Below are positions 21,423 through 31,548 of a stretch of DNA of 64,000 nt, piece by piece (the stretch's first letter is position 1; every line of letters begins with the position of its first letter). The notes beneath the pieces were generated by a model. That model was not told the origin of the DNA and did not search any database. It was given only the letters and a program-made list of their open reading frames with translations. Position numbers and translations under genes: made by a program. Origin of the DNA: Chlamydia avium 10DC88 (GTDB lineage: Bacteria; Chlamydiota; Chlamydiia; Chlamydiales; Chlamydiaceae); assembly GCF_000583875.1 (NCBI RefSeq), contig NZ_CP006571.1:1-64000 (forward strand), given 5' to 3'.

Positions 21423-21459
21423 AAAGCCATCCTAAGGATCTCCTTGGGATGGCTTTTTT
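21423..21459 (+). terminator. Rho-independent terminator of omcAB
   Basis: Long stem: AAAGCCATCC pairs with GGATGGCTTT, extended by AAGGA with TCCTT, followed by a T run. It lies about 30 bp after the omcB stop. Confidence 0.85.
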
Positions 21460-21571
21460 ATTTGTCCATTTCTCTCCTATTTATTTAAAAAAATTAAATT
21501 AAAATTTTAATTAATTGTTTGTGTGAGTTAAATTTTTTCGTCTTAAATTTATTGGTAAAAGGAGTCCAAAG

Positions 21572-22030
21572 ATGGGAAATGTTAGTAGTTCCGACGGCAG
21601 TCTATGGAGTAGTGTACAACCTGAGTTAGGCGAAGCAATACAGGATGAAACTGTACAAGTTTCTATAGTTAATGCGGCGTTAGGTTGGGTAAGAACAAAT
21701 CTTGTAGAGCCAATAAGAACATCGAAAATTGTCCAGTCAAAAGCTTTTCAAATTACGATAATAATTTTAGGAGTTTTATTATTGATTGCTGGTCTAGTTC
21801 TATGCTTTGTCTTGCAAGCTGAGCTCGGTAAAAATGCCTTCTTATTCCTTATTCCTGCAGTTGTTGGTTTAATTAAATTGCTTGTCTCATCAGTGTGTAT
21901 GGAAGCCACTTGTACCCCAGAAAAATGGCGACTATGCAAACACTTACTAGGAATAGCAGAGGATGTGTTGGATGATGGTCAATTGAACCAATCGAACACT
22001 ATATTTGTAGATAATTCACAATCACGATAG
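21572..22030 (+). CDS. crpA: 15-kDa cysteine-rich protein CrpA (inclusion-membrane protein)
   Basis: Located between omcB and tsp as in all chlamydiae (CT442 position). The 152-residue product has a bilobed hydrophobic hairpin at about residues 59-81 and 88-108, a polar N-terminus and a short C-terminus. This is the Inc topology, with both ends facing the host cytosol. Cysteines lie near the second segment ([15 protein letters not shown]). A good ribosome-binding site (AAAGGAG, about 21558-21564) precedes the ATG. Confidence 0.88.
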   Translation: MGNVSSSDGSLWSSVQPELGEAIQDETVQVSIVNAALGWVRTNLVEPIRTSKIVQSKAFQITIIILGVLLLIAGLVLCFVLQAELGKNAFLFLIPAVVGLIKLLVSSVCMEATCTPEKWRLCKHLLGIAEDVLDDGQLNQSNTIFVDNSQSR

Positions 22031-22039
22031 ATCAGTTTC

Positions 22040-22061
22040 TAGGAGGCTTTTTAACCTCCTA
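22040..22061. terminator. Shared hairpin between convergent crpA and tsp
   Basis: TAGGAGG at 22040-22046 pairs with CCTCCTA at 22055-22061 around an A/T loop. It spans the 20-bp gap and the tsp stop, so it may end transcription from both sides. Confidence 0.5.
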
Positions 22062-24003
22062 AGGAATACAGCTGTTTGCTTCGTAAAAGAATCATGTCTT
22101 TTAACACATTTACAGATTCTTCCATTTGTAAGTCATTGCTCCCATAAGTTAGGCTGTCTTTTACTGTATGTTTTAATTTTTCTTGAAAGATTTTGTAATT
22201 TTTGTTCGTCCCCAATCTTTGTTGGCTGTTAGCAATGAGTTGAGGTAGCATTTCTCTCCACATGGTCTCTTGTTTTTGTAAATGAGGAGTATAGTATTTT
22301 TGAAACCATGGACGAATATGTAGATCTAAATCAGCTAAATTATCATTCATAACATTATCGCAATTGTCAGAAGGTAAAGGATGATCTAAATAGCGTTCTC
22401 CTATAGGTTCCTCAGCATAATGAGAAGACACATGAATGTCTGATCGCACACCACAAAGTTGAGTGGATTTGCCAGAAGGAGAGTAGTATTTCCCTATAGT
22501 CACTTTGAAGAAACCTTCTTGTTCCGACCCCGTTGTAATTGTTTGATGTTGGATAGTGCCTTTCCCATAAGTTTGCTCATCACCAACAATAATAGCTACG
22601 CCGTAATCCTGTAATGTTTGAGCTACAATTTCTGCAGCAGATGCTGAATTTTTTGAGACTAAAATAGCCAAGGGCCCGTCATAAAATTTCTTTGGAGATA
22701 TTGTTCGGTAACGTTTAATACTCCCATCAGCATAGCGCGATACCACAACTACACCGTTAGTCATAAATAAACCAGACACTTTAATTGCTTGAGAAAGAAA
22801 TCCTCCTGTATTTTCACGAATATCCAAAACTAAACCTAGAAGATTTTTATCCCTAAGACTTTGAATCGCTTCCTTTAAATCTTGTTCACTAGAAATATGA
22901 TTCTCACCTTCATAGAAGGAGTACAGTGTAATTTTCCCAATAATCCCATCCCCATAGGGTTCATAAGAAACATCAATACGATGGTCATCTAAACTGATTT
23001 TTTCCCTAATTAACCGTACAGTACGATCGCCATATTGACTATGAACGTCTAAAATAACCTCAGAACCTTGCTCACCTCTAAGACAATCTAAGACAGCACG
23101 AAAAGGAAGATTTTCAATATTTTTCCCATCTATACGGTAAATAATATCATGAATTTTAAGCCCTTGATCTTTTGCTGCAGGTCCCCCAGGAAGAATTTCT
23201 TTTACAATAATCCCATCAATGTCTTCCTTTAGAATTACACCAATTCCACACATACCTTTCTCTAGCTGGATGCGCATGGCCAAAGCTTCTTCCTTGCTAA
23301 AGTATGTGGTATGCGCATCTAAACTATGCGCCATAGATTTCACAACACGTACATGGAAATGATGAGCTTCTTCTTCAGCAGCCATCTTTTCTCCATAATC
23401 ATTAATTCCTAGGTAAATATTTTCATGAGTTTCTAATTGACGCACGCAAAGACGTGCAAGAGCAGCTTCTTTCCCAAAATAACGTTCTTTATCACCATCA
23501 GATAGATAAGCAGAAATATAGGATAATAACAGAGAACGGTGCCGCTCCCTAACCTCATCAAGAGAACTTCCCCATTTTTTAATCTTGCTTATTGGCGTAT
23601 GTGTCTGTGCTTCAGAGACCAGCTGTTGGGGATTGCTCAACCATTCTTTACGCCAAAGACGAGCGCGTACAATACTATTTTTAATTACAGAATTTAGATT
23701 TCGATAAATGGAAAAATTACTCGTCTTGTAGTTCTTTAACAAACGCTTTTTAATTTCAGAAGATTGAATAAAATCATTGACCTCTTGCTCCGTAAGATAG
23801 GATTTATGATGGTCAAAAGCCTGAGAATACCCAAGAAGAGAACGCACAAGAATTTCTGAAGAAATATCTTGAGTTCCTACATGATATTCAATGAGTTTAT
23901 CCATAGTTTTTCTAATGTCTGTTTCATGTAATAATTCAGAACAAAAAGAGAAGCGAGGAAGAACAGCAAGAATAAGAGTGCAAAGACGGAGTATTTTTAT
24001 CAT
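22051..24003 (-). CDS. tsp: Tail-specific protease Tsp (S41 family, CT441 homologue)
   Basis: Periplasmic carboxyl-terminal processing protease; the C. trachomatis homologue has been studied for cleavage of host proteins. The 650-residue product has an N-terminal signal peptide ending near residue 21, a PDZ domain near residues 230-320 (GIGVILKEDIDGIIVKEILP) and an S41 catalytic core. Ser455 in KNSASAAEI and Lys481 in TYGKGT match the Ser/Lys dyad of E. coli Prc. It is convergent with crpA. Confidence 0.93.
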   Translation of the reverse strand: MIKILRLCTLILAVLPRFSFCSELLHETDIRKTMDKLIEYHVGTQDISSEILVRSLLGYSQAFDHHKSYLTEQEVNDFIQSSEIKKRLLKNYKTSNFSIYRNLNSVIKNSIVRARLWRKEWLSNPQQLVSEAQTHTPISKIKKWGSSLDEVRERHRSLLLSYISAYLSDGDKERYFGKEAALARLCVRQLETHENIYLGINDYGEKMAAEEEAHHFHVRVVKSMAHSLDAHTTYFSKEEALAMRIQLEKGMCGIGVILKEDIDGIIVKEILPGGPAAKDQGLKIHDIIYRIDGKNIENLPFRAVLDCLRGEQGSEVILDVHSQYGDRTVRLIREKISLDDHRIDVSYEPYGDGIIGKITLYSFYEGENHISSEQDLKEAIQSLRDKNLLGLVLDIRENTGGFLSQAIKVSGLFMTNGVVVVSRYADGSIKRYRTISPKKFYDGPLAILVSKNSASAAEIVAQTLQDYGVAIIVGDEQTYGKGTIQHQTITTGSEQEGFFKVTIGKYYSPSGKSTQLCGVRSDIHVSSHYAEEPIGERYLDHPLPSDNCDNVMNDNLADLDLHIRPWFQKYYTPHLQKQETMWREMLPQLIANSQQRLGTNKNYKIFQEKLKHTVKDSLTYGSNDLQMEESVNVLKDMILLRSKQLYSLGG

Positions 24004-24139
24004 TACAAATATCTTTTTTGTTTGTCGTAGATATTTGTAACATCGACAGAAAATCTCCAGGCTTGAGCAGAGATTTGCTTTTAATAGGAAAACTAGTTCA
24101 TTATAAACGAGTTGGTAAAAAATCTTTCTAAGCTAAAAG

Positions 24140-24404
24140 CTAGGAGGAGTATAAACAGTGCGGATTACAAAGTGTATTGATTAATAAAATGCCCGCGGCA
24201 ATAAAAACAAGAAATGAACCTATTACAAAATATGCCCCAGAAAAAGGTAGGGTTGTTTGAGGCAAAAGGCTTAAACCAGATAAAATTAGAGAAATAATAA
24301 AAAAAATACGCCGCCATAGCAATCATAACAATACTACGTGATGAAGCATAAATATGCTCTTGACAATTGATTTGAAGGTCTGGTGAAGACGTAGTTATAT
24401 TCAT
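24140..24404 (-). CDS. Small membrane protein (CT440 homologue), apparently frameshifted
   Basis: The first frame begins MNITTSSPDLQ (ATG 24404) and reaches SSRSIVMIAMAAYFF. After the A/T run at 24299-24306 (eight bases) the sensible continuation is one frame away: IISLILSGLSLLPQTTLPF and FVIGSFLVFIAAGILLINTL, ending CNPHCLYSS at 24140. Adding one base gives about 88 residues with two membrane helices. The bilobed pattern would fit a small Inc-type or other membrane protein. The position matches CT440 between tsp and rpsL. Confidence 0.7.
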
Positions 24405-24491
24405 AGGCTTTCTTTTTAATGGAAAGATTATAAAGAACAAAAAATTAAATAGCACTTAAAAGAATTTTTTAAATCTATTTATCGAATTTAG

Positions 24492-25469
24492 ATGCACTAC
24501 CTTCGCTCCTTTCTTCTATTAGTTTTTATCGTTTTTGGAAATTCAATGAATTCTTATGCAGTAGCCTACCCGTGGGCTCCTCCAAAATCTCTCACAATTT
24601 TAGGAAGTCCTTTTATAGACATCATTCTAGATACTACAAGAGAGTTTATAGAAAGTTGTGGGTTGATAGTAGGAGAGAATCAGCCTGTAACACATACTGA
24701 AATTAAACGCATTTTCTTACTGTATAAGGAAAGTTTCCCTACAAATTGTATTCTTGCCACTAGGAAAGAACCTCTTAGCCTCATCGAAGAACAACTGGAA
24801 AACCTAGGGATTTCTAGTCATAGGAATGAACAACATCATAACTACTCGGAATATACAGAATATGGCCCCGCATTGAATGAGTTAGATCAGATACGTCTTA
24901 TATTACGATGCACAGACCAAGAGGATACTATATGCTATTCTGTAAAAAAAGCCCGAGAAAACATGCAACGTGCAAGAGAACTTCTTGAAGAAAGCACTGA
25001 ATGCATCCTCATCGATAGTGAGTTATTCCTTTGTGACTATGATATAGAAAACTTTTTGACAAAAGCAAAAGAGATGGGAAATAAAATTCTCCTTGATTTA
25101 ATTAATCCTACAATCGCTTTGGAATTTAGAGAGCGGATTTGGTCGTGGTTATCCTATATTGATGTCTTGTTTTTATCAAAAAATTCCATTCAAACATTAA
25201 CAGGCCTACCTAACATCCTTTGGGGCAAACAGTTTCTCTCTCGTATAGTTCCGGTCATCTTCATACAAGAAGAGTCTCAGGTATGTGTAGCTCAACACGG
25301 CGAGGAGATCGTATACAGTACACCAAACAATCCTCAAGAAACGATGCTAAATTTTCTTTTTGTTTACATCAATAATCCTATGGATAATGGTTCTATTTCC
25401 TGCGGATCTCCTAGCTCAGATAGCTCAAAATTTGTAACCTTTTCTCTAAGAAAAGAGAATATTAATTAA
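24492..25469 (+). CDS. Secreted PfkB-like protein, probably lacking kinase activity
   Basis: Product of 325 residues. Residues 1-24 look like a signal peptide. The rest resembles the ribokinase/adenosine-kinase (PfkB) fold: LTILGSPFIDIILDTTREF near 34-52 recalls the N-terminal motif, and YIDVLFLSKNSIQTLTGLP (222-240) matches the nYDvlfpNeeEa..LTG block. The catalytic DTxGAGD loop should follow residue 275, but there the chain reads STPNNPQETMLNFLF, with no GAGD and no base Asp. It is therefore likely a non-catalytic relative sent out of the cytoplasm. It lies alone between the CT440 homologue and rpsL. The family call is inference. Confidence 0.6.
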   Translation: MHYLRSFLLLVFIVFGNSMNSYAVAYPWAPPKSLTILGSPFIDIILDTTREFIESCGLIVGENQPVTHTEIKRIFLLYKESFPTNCILATRKEPLSLIEEQLENLGISSHRNEQHHNYSEYTEYGPALNELDQIRLILRCTDQEDTICYSVKKARENMQRARELLEESTECILIDSELFLCDYDIENFLTKAKEMGNKILLDLINPTIALEFRERIWSWLSYIDVLFLSKNSIQTLTGLPNILWGKQFLSRIVPVIFIQEESQVCVAQHGEEIVYSTPNNPQETMLNFLFVYINNPMDNGSISCGSPSSDSSKFVTFSLRKENIN

Positions 25470-25618
25470 TATAAATTAAGATACAGCTCTATAGAATTAG
25501 AAATTATTTTTGATCCCTAAAAGATTCTTATTCTATTCCAAAATAAGACCTTGCAAACAAAGGGACCCTTATCTATATTCTCCTCCTTATAGTAGTTAGG
25601 TTGAACTGAGAAGGGTAC

Positions 25619-25989
25619 ATGCCAACCATTAATCAATTGATACGTAAAGGGCGTCAATCTAGCGCGTCTAGAAAAAATCCCCTGCCCTACAAAGATGTCC
25701 ACAAAGACGAGGGGTCTGTTTACAAGTAAAAACAAAAACTCCTAAAAAACCGAACTCAGCTTTACGTAAAGTAGCTTGGGTGCGTCTATCTAATGGTCAA
25801 GAAGTCATTGCCTATATTGGTGGTGAGGGGCATAATCTTCAAGAGCATAGCATTGTGCTTGTTCAGGGGGGAAGGGTTAAAGATTTGCCTGGAGTGCGCT
25901 ATCATATTGTGCGCGGTGCTTTAGATTGTGCTGCTGTTAAAAATAGAAAGCAAAGTCGTTCTCGATATGGAGCGAAGCGTCCTAAATAA
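25619..25989 (+). CDS. rpsL: 30S ribosomal protein S12, apparently frameshifted
   Basis: Start ATG 25619 gives [19 protein letters not shown], then the frame is lost. One extra A in the run at 25672-25677 restores [20 protein letters not shown] and joins [20 protein letters not shown] to the normal C-terminus [10 protein letters not shown], for 123 residues. S12 is essential for decoding, so a true knockout is not credible. It is the first gene of the str operon with rpsG and fusA; GAACTGAGAAGG-type sequence upstream provides a weak ribosome-binding site. Confidence 0.93.
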
Positions 25990-26026
25990 GGGCGTATTTA
26001 GAAAGAAGAATTAGAGGTTAATTTAT

Positions 26027-26500
26027 ATGTCTAGACGGCATGCGGCTGAGAGAAGAGAAATTCCAGCAGATCCTATTTATGGGAGTGTGACTTTAGAAAG
26101 ATTTATTAATAAAGTCATGTTGCATGGCAAGAAAAGTGTCGCAAGAAGAATAGTGTATTCTGCTTTGGAAAGATTTGCTAAGAAATTAGGTACAGACAAC
26201 GTTCTAGAGGCCTTTGAAGAAGCTTTGGAAAATGCGAAGCCTTTATTAGAAGTGCGTTCTCGTCGCGTTGGTGGAGCTACATATCAGGTTCCTGTTGAAG
26301 TTGCTCCAGAAAGAAGAAACTGCTTGGCTATGCAGTGGATTATTAAGCACGCTAGAGCGAAGCCAGGAAAGTCTATGGAAGTTGGGTTGGCTGCCGAGCT
26401 TGTTGATTGTTTCAATAAGCAGGGGACTACAATTAAGAAGCGAGAAGATACACATCGCATGGCTGAAGCAAATAAAGCATTTGCTCATTATAAGTGGTAA
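26027..26500 (+). CDS. rpsG: 30S ribosomal protein S7
   Basis: Primary 16S rRNA-binding protein of the small subunit head. At 157 residues it is full length, with the family sequence RRVGGATYQVPVEV and C-terminal RMAEANKAFAHYKW. Second gene of the str operon, 37 bp after rpsL and 44 bp before fusA, with an A/G-rich ribosome-binding site (TTAGAGG) before the ATG. Confidence 0.97.
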   Translation: MSRRHAAERREIPADPIYGSVTLERFINKVMLHGKKSVARRIVYSALERFAKKLGTDNVLEAFEEALENAKPLLEVRSRRVGGATYQVPVEVAPERRNCLAMQWIIKHARAKPGKSMEVGLAAELVDCFNKQGTTIKKREDTHRMAEANKAFAHYKW

Positions 26501-26544
26501 CATAATTAATTTAATCTCGATATCCGGAGAGGCGCAATAAATTC

Positions 26545-28629
26545 ATGAGCAACCAAGAATTCGATTTAAGTGCGATTAGAAATATCGGCATTATGGCACA
26601 TATCGATGCAGGAAAAACGACAACGACAGAAAGAATTCTTTATTATGCTGGGAGAACACACAAGATAGGTGAGGTTCATGAAGGCGGCGCCACCATGGAT
26701 TGGATGGAGCAGGAGCAGGAGAGAGGGATTACAATTACTTCTGCTGCGACAACCGTTTTTTGGTTGGGTTGTAAGATTAATATTATTGACACTCCAGGTC
26801 ACGTAGATTTTACTATTGAAGTAGAGCGCTCTCTCCGGGTTTTAGATGGAGCTGTAGCTGTATTTGATGCTGTATCAGGAGTAGAACCGCAATCGGAAAC
26901 TGTTTGGCGTCAAGCGGATAAATATGGAGTTCCACGAATTGCTTTTGTTAATAAGATGGATCGTATGGGAGCTGATTACTTTGCTGCCATAGAATCTATG
27001 AAAGAGAAGCTTGGAGCAAATGCAATAGCTGTACACTGTCCTATTGGTTCCGAAAGTCAATTTGTAGGAATGGTAGATCTAATTTCCCAGAAGGCATATT
27101 ATTTTCTAGATGAAACTCTAGGAGCTAAATGGGAAGAACGCGAAATTCCTGAAGATCTCAAAGAGAAATGTGATGAACTCCGCTATGCTTTACTTGAAGA
27201 GTTGGCCACTATTGATGAAAGTAATGAAGCTTTCATGATGAAGGTTCTTGAAGATCCTGATGCAATTACTGAAGATGAAATTCATACAGTTATGCGTAAA
27301 GGGGTTATTAGCAATAAAATTAACCCAGTTTTATGTGGAACGGCATTCAAAAACAAAGGAGTGCAACAACTTCTTAATGTTATTGTTAAGTGGTTGCCCT
27401 CTCCCCTAGATCGTGGAATTATTCATGGCGTAAATCTTAAAAATAATGAAGAAGTATGTTTAGAGCCTAAGAAAGATGGGCCTTTAGCAGCTCTTGTGTT
27501 TAAAATTATGACTGACCCCTATGTTGGTCGTATTACCTTCCTCCGCATTTATTCTGGGACCTTGAAAAAAGGATCTGCTATTCTCAATTCAACAAAAGAT
27601 AAAAAGGAACGCATCTCTCGTTTGTTAGAAATGCATGCTAATGAAAGAACCGATAGAGACGAGTTTACTGTCGGAGACATCGGAGCATGTGTGGGATTGA
27701 AATACTCAGTAACAGGAGACACTCTTTGTGATGAAAGTCAGGAAATTGTTCTAGAGAAAATAGAAGTCCCCGAACCTGTTATTGATATGGCAATTGAGCC
27801 GAAGTCAAAAGGAGATAGAGAGAAGTTAGCACAAGCTCTAAACGCACTTTCAGAAGAAGACCCCACGTTTCGTGTTACTTCAAATGAGGAGACTGGGCAG
27901 ACAATTATTTCAGGAATGGGTGAGTTGCATTTGGATATCCTTCGTGATCGTATGATTCGCGAGTTTAAAGTAGAAGCGAATGTAGGTAAACCTCAAGTTT
28001 CCTATAGAGAAACGATTACTAAAAATGGAAATAGTGAAACGAAATATGTCAAACAGTCAGGTGGTCGTGGGCAATATGCTCATGTATGCTTAGAAATTGA
28101 ACCAAATGAGCCTGGCAAAGGAAACGAAATCGTTAGTAAGATCGTTGGAGGAGTTATCCCTAAAGAATATATCCCTGCTGTTATTAAAGGAGTAGAGGAG
28201 GGATTAAACACAGGTGTTCTTGCTGGTTACGGTCTAGTTGATATTAAAGTTAGCATTGTATTTGGATCTTATCACGAAGTTGACTCCAGTGAAATGGCAT
28301 TTAAAATCTGTGGTTCTATGGCAATTAAGGAAGCATGTAGAAAAGCAATGCCGGTTATTCTAGAGCCAATTATGAAAATATCAGTAACTACTCCTGAGGA
28401 TCATTTAGGTGATGTTATTGGTGACTTAAATCGTCGTAGAGGAAAGATCTTGGGACAAGAGTCTTCTCGAGGCATGGCACAGGTAAATGCCGAGGTTCCC
28501 TTAAGTGAGATGTTTGGTTATACTACATCCCTAAGATCGTTAACTTCCGGAAGAGCAACTTCCACTATGGAACCGGCATTTTTCGCTAAGGTTCCTCAAA
28601 AAATTCAAGAAGAGATTGTTAAGAAGTAG
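26545..28629 (+). CDS. fusA: Elongation factor G
   Basis: Translational GTPase that drives translocation. The 694-residue product has the P-loop [13 protein letters not shown] near residues 18-30, DTPGH, the NKMDR specificity motif and domain IV and V sequences up to [11 protein letters not shown]. Third gene of the str operon; tuf is not next to it, as is usual in chlamydiae. rpsJ follows after 6 bp. Confidence 0.98.
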   Translation: MSNQEFDLSAIRNIGIMAHIDAGKTTTTERILYYAGRTHKIGEVHEGGATMDWMEQEQERGITITSAATTVFWLGCKINIIDTPGHVDFTIEVERSLRVLDGAVAVFDAVSGVEPQSETVWRQADKYGVPRIAFVNKMDRMGADYFAAIESMKEKLGANAIAVHCPIGSESQFVGMVDLISQKAYYFLDETLGAKWEEREIPEDLKEKCDELRYALLEELATIDESNEAFMMKVLEDPDAITEDEIHTVMRKGVISNKINPVLCGTAFKNKGVQQLLNVIVKWLPSPLDRGIIHGVNLKNNEEVCLEPKKDGPLAALVFKIMTDPYVGRITFLRIYSGTLKKGSAILNSTKDKKERISRLLEMHANERTDRDEFTVGDIGACVGLKYSVTGDTLCDESQEIVLEKIEVPEPVIDMAIEPKSKGDREKLAQALNALSEEDPTFRVTSNEETGQTIISGMGELHLDILRDRMIREFKVEANVGKPQVSYRETITKNGNSETKYVKQSGGRGQYAHVCLEIEPNEPGKGNEIVSKIVGGVIPKEYIPAVIKGVEEGLNTGVLAGYGLVDIKVSIVFGSYHEVDSSEMAFKICGSMAIKEACRKAMPVILEPIMKISVTTPEDHLGDVIGDLNRRRGKILGQESSRGMAQVNAEVPLSEMFGYTTSLRSLTSGRATSTMEPAFFAKVPQKIQEEIVKK

Positions 28630-28635
28630 GGATAT

Positions 28636-28953
28636 ATGAAGCAGCAAAAACAAAAAATTCGTATTCGTCTGAAAGGATTCGATCAACAACAATTAGATCG
28701 GTCAACTGCAGATATTGTTGAGACTGCTAAAAGAACAGGTGCTCGTGTTGCAGGTCCTATTCCCTTGCCTACGAAAAGAGAAGTATACACTGTATTACGC
28801 TCTCCTCACGTGGATAAAAAGTCTAGGGAGCAATTTGAGATCCGCACGCATAAGCGTTTGATAGATATTTTAGACCCCACAGGGAAAACTATAGATGCCT
28901 TAAAGATGTTAGCTCTTCCTGCAGGAGTTGATATTAAAATTAAGGCAGCATAA
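28636..28953 (+). CDS. rpsJ: 30S ribosomal protein S10
   Basis: Small-subunit head protein of 105 residues, with the family motifs [29 protein letters not shown] and [12 protein letters not shown]. It is joined to the str operon directly after fusA (6-bp gap) instead of heading the S10 operon, an arrangement seen in chlamydiae. Confidence 0.97.
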   Translation: MKQQKQKIRIRLKGFDQQQLDRSTADIVETAKRTGARVAGPIPLPTKREVYTVLRSPHVDKKSREQFEIRTHKRLIDILDPTGKTIDALKMLALPAGVDIKIKAA

Positions 28954-28975
28954 GGCTTCATATATTTGTTAAGCC
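28954..28975 (+). other. Hairpin immediately before the reductase start codon
   Basis: GGCTT (28954-28958) pairs with AAGCC (28971-28975) around a 12-base A/T loop. It fills the gap between rpsJ and the ATG at 28976, where no Shine-Dalgarno is visible. It may be a weak transcription attenuator or lower translation of the reductase. Tentative. Confidence 0.3.
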
Positions 28976-30031
28976 ATGCAGTTTTCAGAAAAATTTGATT
29001 TTCGAGAAGCATTTCTTACATCGAGAAAGCTTCTCTCTCACTGTTGCGACTCCAATATCTCCGATTCCATAGAAACAGAGGGACATGTCTATCAATTATT
29101 TTTTAAAATAAAAGATAGACCCATTACCTATAAAGTAGGAGATTCTCTAGGAGTTTTGCCTAATAATCCCGAACATGTAGTAGATAAAGTTCTAGAATCC
29201 CTAGGGTATTCTCCTCAACAGAGTGTAACAATACAAAATTCCTCTATTACGATTTATGAGTTTTTACGTACCCAAGCGAATCTAGATAAGTTTTCTGGGA
29301 AATTAAAATCTTTCTTTTCCCCTGAGGCATCTTCAGGGAGTCTTTATGAAGCTATTTGTAGAGAGAAGCCTAAAATACCTATCAACCTATTTACTCAAGC
29401 ACTTCTACCTTTATTACCAAGATTTTATTCTTTAGCATCTTCTCCAGAATGTAATGGAGAGGAATTAGAATTACTAGTACGCCTAGTTAGTTATCCTGGA
29501 CTATACGAGCAACATTATGGAGTATGTTCCTTCTTTCTATGTAAAGAATTAGAGATAAACACATCTTGTAAGGTTTTTATCCAACCTACTAAACATTTTA
29601 CTCTTGGAGCCCAGTTAAAAAATAAACCACTAATCATGATTGGCGCAGGTACAGGAATAGCTCCGTATAAAGCTTTTGTTCAACAACGCATTGTAACCGG
29701 GGATTCTGGAAAGAATATTCTCTTCTTTGGTGAACGTTTCAAAAAAGCAAATTTTTATTATCAAGATTTCTGGGAATATGCCTCTACACAACAACTTTTA
29801 GATGTATTTTTGGCATTTTCTAGAGACGGAGAGAAAAAGGTTTATGTACAAGATCTATTAAAAGAACACCAGGATCTTATTTTAAAAACCTTTGAAGAAG
29901 GAGCAAGTTTCTTCGTCTGCGGAAGTAAGGTCTTGGGGCAAGATGTAAAAAAAGTTTTAGAAGATATCTTAGGAAAAACACAGCTTACCCAACTAAAAAA
30001 TGAACATCGTTATGTTATTGACGTTTACTGA
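28976..30031 (+). CDS. FAD/NADPH oxidoreductase of the sulfite reductase (CysJ) type, without flavodoxin domain
   Basis: Product of 351 residues, homologous to CT435 (annotated cysJ). It covers only the FAD- and NADPH-binding part of CysJ/cytochrome P450 reductase proteins. RFYSLASSP (FAD binding) and [16 protein letters not shown] (nucleotide binding) are clear, and the chain ends in HRYVIDVY, a C-terminal aromatic as in the family. No N-terminal FMN (flavodoxin) domain exists, so it must reduce a separate partner. Chlamydiae lack sulfate assimilation, so a true sulfite-reductase role is unlikely. Its end overlaps convergent ispF by 7 bp. Confidence 0.85.
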   Translation: MQFSEKFDFREAFLTSRKLLSHCCDSNISDSIETEGHVYQLFFKIKDRPITYKVGDSLGVLPNNPEHVVDKVLESLGYSPQQSVTIQNSSITIYEFLRTQANLDKFSGKLKSFFSPEASSGSLYEAICREKPKIPINLFTQALLPLLPRFYSLASSPECNGEELELLVRLVSYPGLYEQHYGVCSFFLCKELEINTSCKVFIQPTKHFTLGAQLKNKPLIMIGAGTGIAPYKAFVQQRIVTGDSGKNILFFGERFKKANFYYQDFWEYASTQQLLDVFLAFSRDGEKKVYVQDLLKEHQDLILKTFEEGASFFVCGSKVLGQDVKKVLEDILGKTQLTQLKNEHRYVIDVY

Positions 30032-30561
30032 TCGCAGTGCTCCATCACTGTAAGAACACAAAAACATTGTACCCCATCACCACAACCAAAATCACTCAAA
30101 CCTTCTCCAGAAGTAGCTGTAATCCCAACAGAACTGGAAGGAATCTGTAATACAGAAGCAATACTTTGACGCATAGTAGAGAGCTTAGAGAGGAAATGAG
30201 GACGGTTACCTTCGATAGTGATAGCTACGTGAGAGATCATTTGATTAGGTTTTAAAGATTTTACAGCTTCAGATAAATAAACACTGCTGTCTGTGATTCC
30301 TCGCGTATGTAGAAGTTCATCAGCTACTTCTCCAAGGATAATTCTATGCGTAACAGAAGAAAGGGCATTACAGATAGCGTGAAATACAATATCTCCATCA
30401 GAATTAGCTTGAAAACCGGGATAATTTTCAAAGATAACCCCACCCAAAATACAGGGTTTAGCCGAACTTTCAGGTAAAAAACGGTGACTGTCTTGTCCAA
30501 TACCCACACGATAGATCCATTGTGGCTTAGGCAATGAGGGGTTCTTTGAATTCATATTCAT
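30025..30561 (-). CDS. ispF: 2-C-methyl-D-erythritol 2,4-cyclodiphosphate synthase
   Basis: Fifth enzyme of the MEP pathway for isoprenoids, which supplies UppS. The 178-residue product has the metal-binding GQDSHRF (D-x-H), LGG, the [15 protein letters not shown] segment and [12 protein letters not shown] near the end. An N-terminal extension of about 15 residues precedes the usual start, and there are nearby alternative Met codons. It is convergent with the reductase gene. Confidence 0.94.
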   Translation of the reverse strand: MNMNSKNPSLPKPQWIYRVGIGQDSHRFLPESSAKPCILGGVIFENYPGFQANSDGDIVFHAICNALSSVTHRIILGEVADELLHTRGITDSSVYLSEAVKSLKPNQMISHVAITIEGNRPHFLSKLSTMRQSIASVLQIPSSSVGITATSGEGLSDFGCGDGVQCFCVLTVMEHCDQ

Positions 30562-30833
30562 GTTTACCTGTTTTTAATGTTCAACTAAGGTTACCCGAGT
30601 TCTAAATATAGGAACAAATGCTGATAAGACTGTATAACCAGAGTTCTTAAATATACAAAATGTACAGAATTTCTGCATCAATACATAGAAAAATTTCTTT
30701 AACTAAATTTCTGTCTTTTAGAGAAGTAATAATAATTTTTTTGAAATAAAAATTGCTAATTCTGAATTAAATTTTTGGCGTATAATAAGGTCTTGAACAA
30801 TAGATAATATAATCTGAGGATATCTTTTAAAAT

Positions 30834-31250
30834 ATGCTAAGAATGTCTAATATAGAATTCGATCTTTGGGTAGAAAGGACGCTCCCCCAAAAATTGAATT
30901 ATATATTTCCTAGAGATGATGATGGCATCTGGCCCATCAAGGTAGATATAGATTTACGTGAGTATTATGCTTTTCAAACTTCTTTGTTGGCAATCATCCC
31001 TGTAGTAGGGTCAGCAATAGGACTTGCAAAGTTATTCAGCGTTTGGGCTGCGTATTCTAAAGAGGACTCATGGAAGTCCGTTGTTTATTACACTACCTTG
31101 GGTATTCTAGAACTTTTAGGTCTCGGTATTTTTGTTTTCATATTAAAAATTTGCTACTTATGCATAAAAATTATACAAGAAAATATACAAAAATTTTATC
31201 GTAGTTTTTTAATTTCTTTTTACCGAGAAAAAGAAGTAATTAGAGGATAG
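30834..31250 (+). CDS. Unknown small protein with bilobed membrane domain (Inc candidate)
   Basis: Product of 138 residues that I do not recognise. Two hydrophobic stretches lie near residues 48-70 and 86-112, with short soluble ends, as in Inc proteins; the spacing between them (about 15 residues) is somewhat wide. The start may be Met1 or Met4. It lies between ispF and tRNA-Phe, at the point where the gene order differs from C. trachomatis. Confidence 0.55.
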   Translation: MLRMSNIEFDLWVERTLPQKLNYIFPRDDDGIWPIKVDIDLREYYAFQTSLLAIIPVVGSAIGLAKLFSVWAAYSKEDSWKSVVYYTTLGILELLGLGIFVFILKICYLCIKIIQENIQKFYRSFLISFYREKEVIRG

Positions 31251-31336
31251 TCCCCATTTTATACTAAGAATTGCTCGCATCTTCTTAGAAATACGTTGCT
31301 TTAAAGCAAATGTTTCTCTACAATGACCCGTGAAAT

Positions 31337-31409
31337 GGCTAGATAGCTCAGCTGGTAGAGCAGAGGACTGAAGATCCTTGTGTCGTCGGTTCGATCCCGG
31401 CTCTGGCCA
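31337..31409 (+). tRNA. tRNA-Phe (anticodon GAA)
   Basis: 73-nt cloverleaf. The acceptor GGCTAGA pairs with TCTGGCC (one G-T pair). The anticodon loop CTGAAGA lies in the stem GAGGA/TCCTT, and the T loop has GGTTCGATCC. The discriminator base is A; CCA is not encoded and must be added afterwards. Confidence 0.95.
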
Positions 31410-31548
31410 TACGCGATTACTATTTAGCGTGTTTGTTGTCTTAAAGTTTATAAAACCAGGGACTTCGTATTTTTATTATATTTATGTTTGCTAAAGTACT
31501 TGGGCAAGCACGTTAAGTCCTAAGCAAAAAATGATAAGGGAAGAATAT

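Noticed and set aside
26268..26540. 90-codon forward frame overlapping rpsG
   Set aside because: Shadow of the conserved S7 gene.
30562..30833. Possible small RNA in the gap after ispF
   Set aside because: A/T-rich with no conserved structure that I can see.
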